Positions 1 to 12,072 of a stretch of DNA of 64,000 bases are shown piece by piece; the stretch's first letter is position 1, and each line of letters opens with the position of its first letter. The position numbers and the translations under genes are program-made. The stretch covers positions 29,101 through 93,100 of the forward strand of contig WBMZ01012201.1 of the NCBI GenBank assembly GCA_013400975.1, given 5' to 3'. This DNA comes from Atrichornis clamosus. Its lineage: Eukaryota > Chordata > Aves > Passeriformes > Menuridae. Below the pieces are notes generated by a model. It had not been told where the DNA came from, did no database searches, and saw nothing but the letters and a program-made list of their open reading frames with translations.

Positions 1-3000
1 GTTACTGGGAGAGAGAGCTGCTCATGGCAGGGCCCACTCTAGTTCTTATTCCAAGCAGTCAGGGAGACCAAAAATCCTCTAAACAAACGCAATTTAGTCC
101 ATTAGCAGACATCAGAGAAGCTACCTGCCTTGACAAAACCCAGCTGTGTTCCTAATTAAGCAGGGATGGCTCAGAGTCTCTGTTCAAGCCACTGTGGCTA
201 GAATCCCAAATCCCCACAACAAATTACCTCCCCTTCTCACTGTTAGCAGATTTACCTGTGTATCTAACACTGTTGGCCAAACGCTGGAGCACATCCTCAC
301 ACAGAGGTGTGATTGTAGTTGCCACCTGAGATTTGTTTGAGCAAGGCTTGTGGGTTTTGGTTCGTTGACATAAGAGTCCACTTACAGCCTGAAGGGCAGG
401 AGTTTCTCTTTAAGGGTAAACAAAGAGAGGTCGGTGGGAGTTCAGGCATCCCTCTCCTTGTATCTCTTTGCTGTTCATAGTACCAGCACCTAAAGAGACT
501 TCACTTTGCTCCTAGTTCACTGGCAGAAGTGTAGGAAAGCCAAGCGCAGGCAGGTGCTCTTGCAAATTGGCTAAGGGAGGTGTTTTATCCAGGGCTGCAA
601 ACGAAAGTTGCTTTACCTTAGCTGGATCAGCCTGATTGTTTGTGCTATAACTGAAGCACTAATACATAATACCCGGGCTGGCCTTAAACCAGCTCGCATG
701 GGTACGAGCCACAGCAGAGCCACAGCAACAGAGAGCTTGTTGCCAAGCCCTCTGGAGAGCCAGGGAGTGCTCAGCTGGTCACTCCTGCTGGGCTTCCTGC
801 TTCCCAGGTCCCATCTGTGGGCCTGCTCTTGATTTTGCTCCCGAGCAATGAGGACAGAAACAATGGCACACTTCTCTCCTGGTTCCCATCCCGCCACCAC
901 AGCCGTGTGTGACGGCTCCAGGAAGGTGGTGTCCGGCCGCTCTGACATTCCCTCTCACACGGGCAGCAGTGGAGGGCAACTGCTCTGTGAGGGGGGGTGA
1001 AGGGCACTAAAAGGAAAGTAAATCCTGATCTGCTCAGTCTCGGGTGGATAAGTAGTGTGAAACAGTAAAGTGCCATTCCCAAGGTCCCAAAAGACATCTC
1101 GGGCCTGGGTGGCAACTCATCTGCAAGAGACATGGTGACAGCCCTTTACCTTTCCGCTTAGTTTAAAAGTAAGCATTCTTGCCCGCTGCAGCAGGGTTCA
1201 CTTGCTTCCCAGCTGTCCAGTTTCACCCTTGCTGGCAGGCAGAGGGATAATCCTGCTGTCATCTGTCCTGCCAGCACCTCACCTCCTGACGTGGTGGAGC
1301 TCCCTGCCTGTCCCGGTGTGCCCCGTGCAGCTGCGCCACAGGGAGGAGGATTCCCGGCGTGCTGTGACCCTTCCACCAGAGCCCAGAGGGAAGAGCGGAG
1401 CAAGTGCTTTGCCAGAACTGATGCAGAGTCCCTGGGCTCCCTGTAAAAACTGGCCTGTCAATTGGGAGGTGGCTATTTCCAGCTTTGGCTGCAGGGATGG
1501 CTGGATCAGGGATGAGCCCTGCATCCCTGCTCCATGGCTTCTCACAGAGGGAAAGGGGAGTGGCTGGCTGCTGCCCTACTGGGCCGAGGACAGACACGCA
1601 GGCAGCATCCACAGCTTGGGAAGAGACTGGGTTTGAGCTGGGCTGAGGCTACAGCAGGTGATGGAGCTGGCATCTCCCTCTGAGTCAGTCACACTGGCAG
1701 GTGTCAATCACCGCAGTGACAGGTACACCTGAGGGACTAAGGATTCTGAACTCCCAGGTAGAACACTGTGTACCAGCAGACCTGGGTTTCTGCATCTCTG
1801 TGCAACAGGGAGAACATCCCCTTATTCACAGCTGCCTCAGCTTGGAATCCCAGAGGCACGAGGGATTCGGAGGGTCTGAAGCTGGAGGGGGACTGAACAG
1901 GAAAGAACAGAGCAGCAGGGATATGGATTGGCTCTCGGGAAAGGAGGCAGGGCAGACAGGGGTAGCTCCTGGCAGGGGCATGACCTGGGGTGGGTGGAAG
2001 TGCTGATTGCAGGTGGTTGGGGGCACAGGATGGACAAGAACAGAGGGGATGCTGAATGAGGAGACAGAAAGGAAATGGCAAGCAGGGTACAGTGAGGGAC
2101 TTTAGACAAGGCCTGGCACCAGGAGAGGGGAAGAGTTGAGTGCAGGGAAGGACAAAGACTGTGCAGAACGTGAAAGATGTGCAATGGGGACAAGGGAAGG
2201 CACTGGGGAAAACAAGTCTTACCCTTACGAAGAATGTAACTTTTATTTTTTCTGTTAAAGCTTTTTTATTTCAACTGCTATTCAGTTTTTCTCCTAGCTT
2301 TCTCTGCCTGTTCTTTCCCTCCTGGTCTTTGATCCTCTATTGGTAATTCCCCTTCAGTGTTTGCTGATTTTCTGTCCCTTGCTTTGCCAGTACAACTGTC
2401 ATCGCAGGCATTGTGCTGTGTCCTCTGTGGAAGGATGTGGAGATAGCAAACAGTCTGTACCTACAACACAAAGGCTGCTCTCACCTCTGCTCTGGCAAAC
2501 AGCGCAGACTCCCTGCCTGCAATTATCCTTTGGTTCTTCTCTCTCTCTTCCATTCCTTGAGTCGTGGTTTTCCCCTGTGTTTTCTGCAGTCTGGCTTCTT
2601 GCCAGCGTTGCTTCCCTGCCTTGAGCTGAGCCTATCCCTGCCCCTGCCATCACTTGCAGCTCTGCTCCCCCTTGCCCAGACCAGGGAAGGGAGCTCTGTG
2701 ACAGGGAGGACGAGAAGAGCACCTACTGCAGATCTCTGTGGCCGTGGCTGAGGTCAGAGAGCCAAACATTCACGGTTTGCGCGTGGGTGTTATGTAAATA
2801 ACAGCAATTATTCACTGTCAAAATGTCGTAAGTGTGCCAAAACTCAGCCATTTTTGCTGGACTGTCCACAGAGGCTGCTACTTCTAAAGGCTCACTTGCA
2901 GCCAGACTTTAGCCTTCCTCTCACAGCTGTGGAATGATGTTACTACTAGTAAAGGAGTCTCAGTTAAAGTGAACTTGCCACATCATCCTCTTCTGCCATG

Positions 3001-6000
3001 AGAGATGTCATCCTGCTGACTGTGGTCCCAAAAAAACATATTATCTAATTTTTGTGGATATGTGGATTTGTGAACTTTTCAGCTTGTTACAAAGCGGCAA
3101 CACTGGCCTGAAAGTGCATGAGCACAACAGGGCATCACTTCTGGGTCTGTACAGTGCAAAATGAATGGAAGCACTTCCCATTAACTCAGCAGGTTTTAGA
3201 GCCTCTTGCACTGAGGTGTGTCAGCCTCTGAGTACTGCTCACTCTTTGGTTTATGAAATCCTCTATGGATGGGAAACTGTATTTTGACTACACAGAAGGA
3301 AGTGTCCTGACTGTTTAAGTAGTTTCAGTGGAGACAGACACTTGGCTTACACAAAAATGGCCTAATTTTCTTCTTTTCCACAAGAGATTTGGAAATGGCA
3401 TTGGCTCTTCAAAAGTCAGTGAAACCTGGCAGTAGTTGTGTCCACTGGGTAAGCAACAAATGCTTCAGAGGGTGACAGAAAGCCATCAGGACTTCAACAC
3501 CCATGTGATGGCTTCTGACCCTTCGCTTACCCCAAGTGCAAGGTAGAGGGTGGAGTTCCTTCGTTATACCTAGATCCCCAAGAAAATCCCTTGGTAATCC
3601 CCATCCATACACCCCTTGCAGGAATGCTCCTCCATCCTCCTTCTGCCATCACATGCAGAGTAATCCTCCTTTTCCTGCGTCACCCCTTCGGTGATCCTTC
3701 TTATTCTGCAGGATCACATGCATTGCACAGCGACCTCTCCCTCACACTCACAGGGTGAGCGCTGAGCTGGGGAGAAAAAACCCTCCCCTTCTCCTACACG
3801 TTGCAAAGAAAGCCTCCTTCTTTTTTTTCCTGCCCCCCACCAGGAGTTTAGGTCCCCTTTCTTTCACCTTGACGCCACAAACCCACTCTTCTCTGAGTGG
3901 CACCAGCTGCAAAGGTGGTGCTTGTTGACTTTTCCAGCTAACTTTTGCCAGCTCTTTGCTGCGATAACTTTTCCCACCCGCCCTCCTGCTCCTCCGAGGC
4001 CCTGAGCAAGGCAGCACCACGCTGACATTTTCCCCTCTGTCCCAGCACTGGGACACACCGAGAGAAGACAGCAGGGCCGGGTAACCCTACCAGCTGCCCC
4101 GTGTACTCGTGCCCTTGCAGCACACACAAAGCTCTGTGTCACAAACCAGGGTGCTGCTTACTCACGAGGGAAGCCTGTGCAAGCTTGTAGCCTCAGGTAA
4201 AGAGCTGCATTTTTTCAGTGTGAGAAACAGAGAGTGAAATCTAGAAAAAATGCCCTGTGAGGTCGCTTCCCTCAGTACATAAAATCCCTAAATGTCAGGG
4301 TTCATGTCAAAAACCCCCCAGCAGCCAGCACAGCTCCTGAGAGCCCAAGGAAATAACTCTAAACATTCACCACACAGCTGACCAGAGGAGAATAAGTGGG
4401 CTCAAAAGCTGCTGGCTTGTAGATTATTGTTATCTTGTGACTCCAATGGAGCGGCAAAATTGGGATGGAGATGATAAGACCCAAACGTGATGGTAGTTTG
4501 CTTATCTTTCCCTTCCTCTCCCCAACACCCATACAAGAGGTTGTCTGTGCCTCTCCCAATGCAGTCTCTTTCTTATTTGGTGGAGATGACTTAATCCAGA
4601 AAGGGTGATGAGAAGGAGAAAGGTTTAAATCAAACCCGATTACTGGGGCTTGACAGGCTTCCCTGGCAAGCTGTTCTGGGACTGACCCAAAAGTTGTCAG
4701 CTCACTGCCTGCTCCCTTGACAACGCTGTTCGGAGGGCTCAGGAGCCTTATGAAATGCAGCCATCCTCTGAAAGCTCTTCTCAGCTCCGAAAATCAGCCT
4801 CTCCTTCCCCCTGGCAACAGGCAGGTGGGCACTGAGGGTCATCAGGATGCTGAGCAGCGTGTGGCTTTGAACGAGCCCTTTGGCTACTGGTGGGCAAACA
4901 GACGGAGAAACAGCCCTGTGAGTGCTTTGTCTGAGACCCTTGGAATGGCATCCTCTCCCTGTGGCTTTGGGAATAATCCACCCAAGAAATCACTCCAGCC
5001 CGCCTGTGGGATAATCCTGCCAAGCCACTGTGTGTGCTCAGCCACCGTTCCCGATGTCGGGGCTCTGCCCAGCCCCTCTCCCAGGCCATGTGAATGGCTC
5101 GTGGTGGCCACGGGCACCTCAGGGCAGGCAGCAGGCAGCATCCAACCTGCAGCCACTCTTTATCCCAGAGAGTGGAGGCTGGCCTGAAGCTTGGAACAGG
5201 GAGAAGCTTCCATCACATCAGTGGCGTTGGCCACTGCAGGCACCACCCTCCAAGGCAGGCGTGTGCCTCCTGGCAGGGGCAGGAAGCAAATCCCTACCTT
5301 GGGAGCTCCCAAAGTTTATGGAAAGGGTGGTAGGAGATGGCTGTGGCTGCAGCAGAGACCTGAGCTCAGTGGCTGTGGAGATCCCATCCAGTCTCCTGCA
5401 GGAGGAGCAGATGACAGGCACGATACAAATGGGACAGGCCCAGGGGAGCTGCAGAGTGGGGCAGTGGGAAAGCTTCCTGTCCCAGACCGAGCTGCAGCAG
5501 GGTCAGTGAGCACTGGCCAACACCTGTACCCCCCAGGGGGATACAGGCCATTAAAAGTGACAAAGAAACATTTCAGATACAATTTTGAAATGACACTGTT
5601 TGCAGCCTTTTTTCTTCCTCCGTTCAGTCACAAATGCAGCTATTACATCAGATTGTGTTATAAATAATTAAAAAAAAAAAAAAGCTGGGCTAAAGCAGCA
5701 TGAGTGATTTGTCCTTATTAAAAAATGGAGAGTAATAAAGTAAAGCTGTAATAATAAAACAAAAATGTTGACTAATATCTGTGAAAAATTCAGAGAGCCA
5801 TAGAGAGAATGAGCTATTGTGCTTTGTGGCGGGTGGGGTGCAAGTGAAGTGTTTGTGGTTAAGACATAGACACTGAATTTTGCAAGCGTTGATGAGTTTT
5901 AGGGTTTGCTTTCTGCAGACTCCCTGCACCAGTGAGAAAATTGTGCATGCTCAAGAAAGGCAGACCTTTATTGAACTCACCAGAGTCTCTTTTGAGGGTC

Positions 6001-6428
6001 CTTTTTTCTCCTCTTTCTTTCTCTCCCTTCCACTACCCAGTGATATTGATAAGATAAATTTTAATATTGCAGAAAGATAAGCAGTGACAAAGAGCTCCTT
6101 GTTTTCAAGCTGTATCAAACTTCTGACTGCAAACCCAACAACACTTGCCATTTTACCTTGCTGAGCTGGCTTTGTGGATGGGAGCTGGTGAGACCTGGCT
6201 GAGGAAAGGCTGTGTCCGTGAAAATCTCAGTGAAGTAAAAGTTCAAAGGAGGAGAAGGGAATGGGAGATAAGAAAGCTTCGAATCTTCATTTAAAAGGAA
6301 AAGAAAATCTGATTAAGATGTGCTGGCTAACTCAAAACGTATGAGCCTGAACATCAAAAGGTTGGTAATTCGTACACGTGCTGCAGATAATTATCAGTTT
6401 AACTCGATACTTCCTACAGCGACAGGAT

Positions 6429-6436
6429 TGACGTCA
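6429..6436 (+). promoter_or_regulatory. consensus CRE (TGACGTCA)
   Basis: A perfect palindromic cAMP response element in a short CpG-containing patch of otherwise CpG-poor intergenic DNA, just after a GATAATTATC palindrome (about 6387-6396). Known CREB/ATF consensus; occupancy is unknown. Confidence 0.4.
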
Positions 6437-7222
6437 GGCGGCTCCGGCGACCGAATTTCAAACCAGCCCCTGACTCTGAGCGAGGGCCCCGCTGCTGACG
6501 CCGTTCCTTTCCCTGTCCCTTACACCCCTGCGTGCACATGCCTGCCAAAAACCTGCCTGGACTCTCTCCTGGCCGCCCAAATTCTGGGGGAGACCCAGGA
6601 GAGACCAAGAGAGGAGGCAGTGCCTCCCGCGCAGCTCTGGACATCTCCTGCCGCAGAGGAGCTCTTGTAGATCCCCTGTCCTGCAGGGAAAGGACAACGA
6701 CAGAAAACCTAATTCAAATTGAGGATCTGTCAAAACATGGCCTAGAAAATAAATGTCAGACTCTGCTTGCTCCAGCCCACCGCGGTCTGGGGATGGCTGC
6801 AAGCTGGCTCCTCCAAAATTGCTGCCAACCAGGAGGTCCGTGAGGCAGCTCATGGCCACTCCTGCCCCGGCTCTGCTCGCCCTGCTTGGCCAAGAGATGC
6901 TGGGGGGGTGCAGCAGGGCCAGGCCTGGGGACACCAGGAGCCACACACACAACCTGGCTGCCCCACGGCAAACTGCAGTCTCCTGTGGCAGTTTGGAGCT
7001 AATCTTGAAACTCCCTGCACACTTCCGAAGCCAGAAGGTTAGGGCAGAAGGTGGGTAATGAATCCCAGATTTTCCAAGAGAGTCATGTGTAGCATGAACA
7101 TAAGAATAATGTGACTTCGGGGAATGGCAAAGCAAAGCGTTTTCCTTCCGTATCCAAGAGACTTCTGTTCAGTCCCAAGCTCTCCCCAGGAGCTGAAATG
7201 CCCTTCTGTCTGCCTGTCCACG

Positions 7223-7260
7223 GGAGAGAGAGACAGACAGAGACAGAGACAGAGACAGGG
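7223..7260 (+). repeat. GAGACA/GACAGA simple repeat
   Basis: A short purine-rich microsatellite of GAGA and GACAGA units. A CT run occurs nearby at about 7370-7382. Confidence 0.7.
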
Positions 7261-10200
7261 TGTAGGCAGGGGAGAGGTCATGTTTTTGTTAGAGGGAAAA
7301 AAATCAAAAGCCTGCTGGTGAAATACTCCTAATCCCTATAACTCTTTGTATGGTGGAGCTGGGAATTTTCTCTCTCTCTCTCCCCCTGACAGTTTTCTTT
7401 CATGAAGAGCTCTGTGTGCTTCATCCACAACCCCAAGACCACCTTCTCTACATTCTTTTTTAATTTAAGGATTTTATTGCTTTGAGGGAGGAGGGGGGAA
7501 ACACTAACAATTACAACTAAGCCCCCACTGAGCACTCTGTCATTACCCCATCCTTGTGGAATACGCTTTTTTTTTCCCCCATGTACTTAATAATTTATTT
7601 AATGGACAGCAAGTGGTATGTGAGGCTTCAAGGTCTGTAAGGAATGAAGCCCAACCTGCAAGACACTGGTCAGTCAATTGTTTGCAGTAAGCACAGCAAT
7701 CCACCAAACGTCCTCCTGAAGGCTCCTGGAGATCAGCTAGAGGCCCATAAAATAGTCTGGGTTTTTTGGGTGTAGAAATAGAGTTACAAATGCTCTTCCT
7801 GTCTATGCCAAGCCTGAAATGCAGGCAGGTAACACCTTGAGAGTAAAACAGCTCCATTTATAGCAAAGTGGAGTCACACTCTGTTGAGTATTAGACACAC
7901 ACAGACTGACTGACCTCCCCTGGAAGTTCAGTTCTGTCCCACTTGGTGATGGATCTCAGCATTTCAAACAGCACAAAGCATCGTCTGTTGTAGCAAAACA
8001 AACTCCAGATACAGAATTTAAACCTATTCCTACAATGGTGCTTTAATTACCCCAAAGCAGCTGACAATAAATTTACATTTTAATTAAGGGGAATGAATTA
8101 TGCATGACTGTGTAGCACTTTCTGTGTAGGTAGCAGAGGAGCACAGGGAAAGGTATGGCATGGATTTGCAAGAATTGATCCTGACAGTACAGGGAAAAGT
8201 ACACGAGCCATTTAGGAATGGGGTCACTGCAGCAAAGTGTGAAAACGGTCCTGTGACAAGCTACATGATGTTTCATGACGTATGAGAACTGAGTCCAGCT
8301 TCTCCCTGTCACAACAACACAACACTGGAAAACCACACCACTAGAAGTTCACCCCTCCTGAATCCATTTGGATTGTGTGTGTAGGAAAAGTGATGGCAAA
8401 ATACAAAATATCTGCCATCCCCAGCAGGGACATGCAAACACCAAAGTGACTGTTGGTGTTGCAGACTCCTGTGATTTCCCCATGTTTTGGCAGCTCATCT
8501 GTCACAAGTGTCACTCATCCCCACATAAAACCATAGCAGTCCTCTGAGGAGGAGGAGGAGGAGACAGGAGGAAGTCAGATTTTCTGGATGCAGAAAGCAA
8601 TATGCAGTTGTGAGTACATGCAGACAGGAGTCTTGAAAAACAAAACCACCAAAGGACATGCTGGACCTCCAGTGGATGCTTGATTTGTGACTTTGGGGAT
8701 TTTTTTACATCAGGAGTTCTTAGCACTAGGAGGGGGCAACAGAGCATGACTATGAAATTATTTGAGATTTCTCTACCAGTTCTGCCTCTCAGAGCGTTGA
8801 CCTTCAAAACAGTTTCTGTTTTCAAGCAAAAAGATGGGAAAGGCGAGAAAAAATATTAAAACCACCAAGGCAAAACACTCCAAAGAATTGTGTCTGATTG
8901 GCACCATCCTGTCTTTGTGTCAAACTAATTTGACTGAGTTCCTTGACTTTCATATTTTAGCTGTTTGCTTTGGCATGGTGATAGCAATTTCCTTCTCCAG
9001 CTGCAGTGGGATGAGTACTCCAGCCTTTCTCTGTGTGTTGCTGGAGACATCACCCCCTCACATCCTTGTCTGAGGGGGGACAAGGATACCTTGGGGATCA
9101 GGGCACTGGCACTTGGGCCTCGCGGTGACACACGCTGGGAACTTGGCATGGACACATGGATTTTGAGGACCTTGTTGATGAATATATACAATCACAAACA
9201 AAACAAAGGACAACAGTTTTAGTCTCCTCTTTCACCCTGCTTTACAGAAATGGAAGATTTGACAGGTCTGATACTAACAGCATGTGTAACTTCTCCTACC
9301 CAAAGCTGACTGAAGCCAAACAAACGAAAAATTTACTGCAGTACAGAAGTTTGGGGAAGTATTTTAAAATAATTAAAAGTGTCAGTGGAAGCCAAAACTG
9401 AATGGTGCTGTTACTTTCACCTTTCATACGGTGAACTCAGCAAAACCAGAGCTCAGCACCGTAGGACTCATCCAAGCTGTGACACAGGCCTGCACCAGCA
9501 GCACTGGCATCTCCCCATCTAAAGGTACAGAACACAGAGCTGCTGCATCTCTCCAGACAAGGTGTTCTTAGGAAGCTGTAGGAAGTTGTGAGGCTGTTGT
9601 ATGGAAGATGGACAGAATTTGGACACTGCTGCTACCTCATGGCTCATTTAAAGTTACCTGTAATGGCAGCCATGCCTTACTGACCAAATCAAACCTTTTA
9701 TTTTCATGTGCTACAAACATACAAAATATCCTTTGCCAACAACTCTGTCCTAAAGCTCCACAATTCAACAACAAGGACATAAGTTCAGGATTGAAGAAGT
9801 CTAAATACATCATAATGCAACAAAGTATTACAAAATATTGCAGTGAACTTTGTTATTCATTTCCACATACATCAGCTCACTAACAACTTTTAAAGTTTTA
9901 TTTTGGGGATTTTTTTTTTTACTAAGCATAGAGTAGTTATCTAGTTAAATTGAACAGCTACAAGAGACTATCCATTAACTTCATATAGGCCACTGAGCAG
10001 CCACCAGCAGAAATTTTTAGCTGTTGCTAACCTTATCTAAAGTCACACTTGTGACCTTGAAGCACGTCAGTATAGTCCCTTGCAGTAAACTAGCCAGCTC
10101 CCTAGGTGGGACTCTGTCCTTGCTTCTCTTTCCTTCCTTGAATTTTCCTTTTTTTTGTGTGTGTTCTCCTGGTGACATTGAAGAGCAATTTTAATTGGTT

Positions 10201-10794
10201 CAGCCAACAGAAGGTACACATAATGTGCCTTTTGGATGGTTGCTGTCATCAAGGCTGGCTGTGAAAACACACGTGGAAAGAAACCTACTGAAGCTTTTGA
10301 TGACGGGAGTGGTGGGAGGTTTCAACATCTCTTTGCTCCTCCGCAGACCTCCAGGTGACAATTTACTTTTTGATCTCAGTCAGAGTCTTCTGGACTTCTG
10401 CCATGAAGAAATCAAGAAACCATCCACTCTGAGCTGCTGATGTACTTGCCTTTGTTTTGCTCTTTAGGCGAACTCTCCCGCACCAGAGGGGAACGTTTGA
10501 CTCACACTGCTGTGACTCTGCCTTTCACACAGCATGGTCCATTTGGTTGCTGTGGTGTTGCTTGAAGCAGGTCATGGGGAAGAATCAGGCTCCTTCCTTC
10601 AGAGACATTCAAAATCTTTCCAGTTCTAGCAGGCTTAGCCAAAGGGAGAGGAGCGTGTCTGTCACCTCCTGTGCAGCTCCAGGGGTGCAGGCAGCCTGCA
10701 GGAGTCTCAAAGCAGGACACTGCTGTAATGACCCGTGACCTTCACAACTCTTGAGCCTGAAATGACTCATGAGATCTCCAGATGAACTGGGCTT

Positions 10795-11080
10795 TCAACC
10801 AAGAAAGGTGGCATTGTCCAAATGCTCCTTGAGCTCTGCCAGGCTGGTGCTGTGACCACTGCTGGGGAGCCTGTTCCAGTGCCCAACCACCCTCTGGGGA
10901 AAGAACCTTTTCCAAATATCCAACCTAAACCTCCCTGACACAGCTTCAGGCCATTCCCTCAGGTCCTGTCACTGGTCAGCACAGAGCAGAGACCAGTGCC
11001 TGCCCTTGCTCTTCCCCTCACAGGGAAGTTGTAACTGCAAGGAGGTCTCCCCTCAGTCTCCTCTTCTCCAGCCTGAACAG
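10795..11080 (-). mobile_element. CR1 LINE segment, inverted 5' part of a composite copy
   Basis: Plus-strand landmarks GAGCCTGTTCCAGTGCCCAA, CTTCAGGCCATTCCCTCAGG and GGAGGTCTCCCCTCAGTCTC are the complement of the CR1 region upstream of its 3' tail. So this segment lies antisense, directly abutting a sense-oriented CR1 tail. Together they look like one insertion with a 5' inversion. Confidence 0.85.
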
Positions 11081-11160
11081 ATGCCTGTGGCGGGGGGTTG
11101 GATGAAGTGATTTTTTAAGGTCTGTTCCAACCCAAACCATTCTGTGATTCTGTGATTCTA
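11081..11160 (+). mobile_element. CR1 LINE 3' tail, sense part of the composite copy
   Basis: GGGGGGTTGGATGAAGTGAT leads to a TTCCAACCCAAACC block and ends in ATTCTGTG repeats, the normal CR1 3' terminus. It joins the inverted segment at about 11080. Confidence 0.85.
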
Positions 11161-11982
11161 TCAATGAGTCACGTTTCCACAACGGGGAAAGGAGTACAAG
11201 AATTAGATAAACAGATAATAAGAGAATCTGGAAGAAAACAGGGTTTGAAATGGAACCAGGCAAAAAAAGCAATTAGGATGAGATGAAAGGCATTTCAAAT
11301 ATCTGGGCTCATTAAGAGCAGGTGCTCATGCTCAGTGGAGAGAGTGTGGCCAGAGCAACTGAAGAAACTGGAGGACATATTTCCAGCTATAAGGAAACTC
11401 TCAACAGAGTGAAACTGGAAGCATCCAGGTGTTCAAGATAGTTATACTTATGGCTGAGAGAGACTGAAAGAAAATATTCGAGAATTTAACCAAACTGCGG
11501 GGTTGGTACAAATATGTTTCTTGGATGGGAAAAAAAAGCCCCACACCAAAATCTTCCATGGAAGTATAAGCACTACCTAATATGATTTATAATTCTTTCA
11601 ATGAAGCCAAAGGGAGACATTTAAGGAGACAAAGCTCATACCCATTTTTTCATGTGCTGTGTGCCGCAGCAAAGCGGGAAGAAGCCTGAGGCACTTGACT
11701 TGTCACACATGCCACAGATATTACACCCAGGCAAAGGAAGATTATGGCTAAAATAACAGAAGAAAATAAAACATAGATTTTCTCACGTTCTTCTGAGAAA
11801 GCTGTGTTTGTTCCAGGATATTGCTTTAGCTGTGCAGAGACAGCCCAATCAACAGCCCCAGCTGAACAGGGGCTCTCAGCCCTGTTCCTGGCTGTCACGC
11901 CAGGCAGAGCTGTTCCCAGCCCAGCACACCACTGCAGACACCTGGGCTGCAGGTGCATCACTGCCACATTTACTGTACTCAT
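11161..11982. other. intergenic DNA between two CR1 fragments
   Basis: About 0.8 kb in which I recognise no gene, RNA or repeat. Confidence 0.5.
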
Positions 11983-12072
11983 TCTAGTGAGAGGCGTCCC
12001 TGCCCATGGCAGGGGGGTTGGAACTGGATGATCTTCAAGGTCCCTTCCCACCCAAACCATTCTATGATTCTT
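11983..12072 (+). mobile_element. CR1 LINE 3' tail fragment
   Basis: CTAGTGAGAGGCGTCCCTGC, CATGGCAGGGGGGTTGGAAC and CCCAAACCATTCTATGATTC are the terminal CR1 landmarks in sense order. 5'-truncated to about 90 nt. Confidence 0.9.

Larger units (their letters stand above)
1..10794. other. intergenic DNA without supported genes
   Basis: No coding family, RNA gene or dated mobile element was recognised. Frames up to 225 codons exist on one strand or the other but have no recognisable domain and overlap one another, as expected by chance in moderately GC-rich DNA. Visible structure is limited to a GACAGA simple repeat near 7229, an A run near 5670-5683, a consensus CRE at 6429 and AT-rich patches near 5560-5680 and 8035-8110. 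Confidence 0.6.

Noticed and set aside
6458..7135. 225-codon minus-strand open frame
   Set aside because: No recognisable domain, overlapped by other frames on both strands in GC-rich DNA, and no splice or promoter context.
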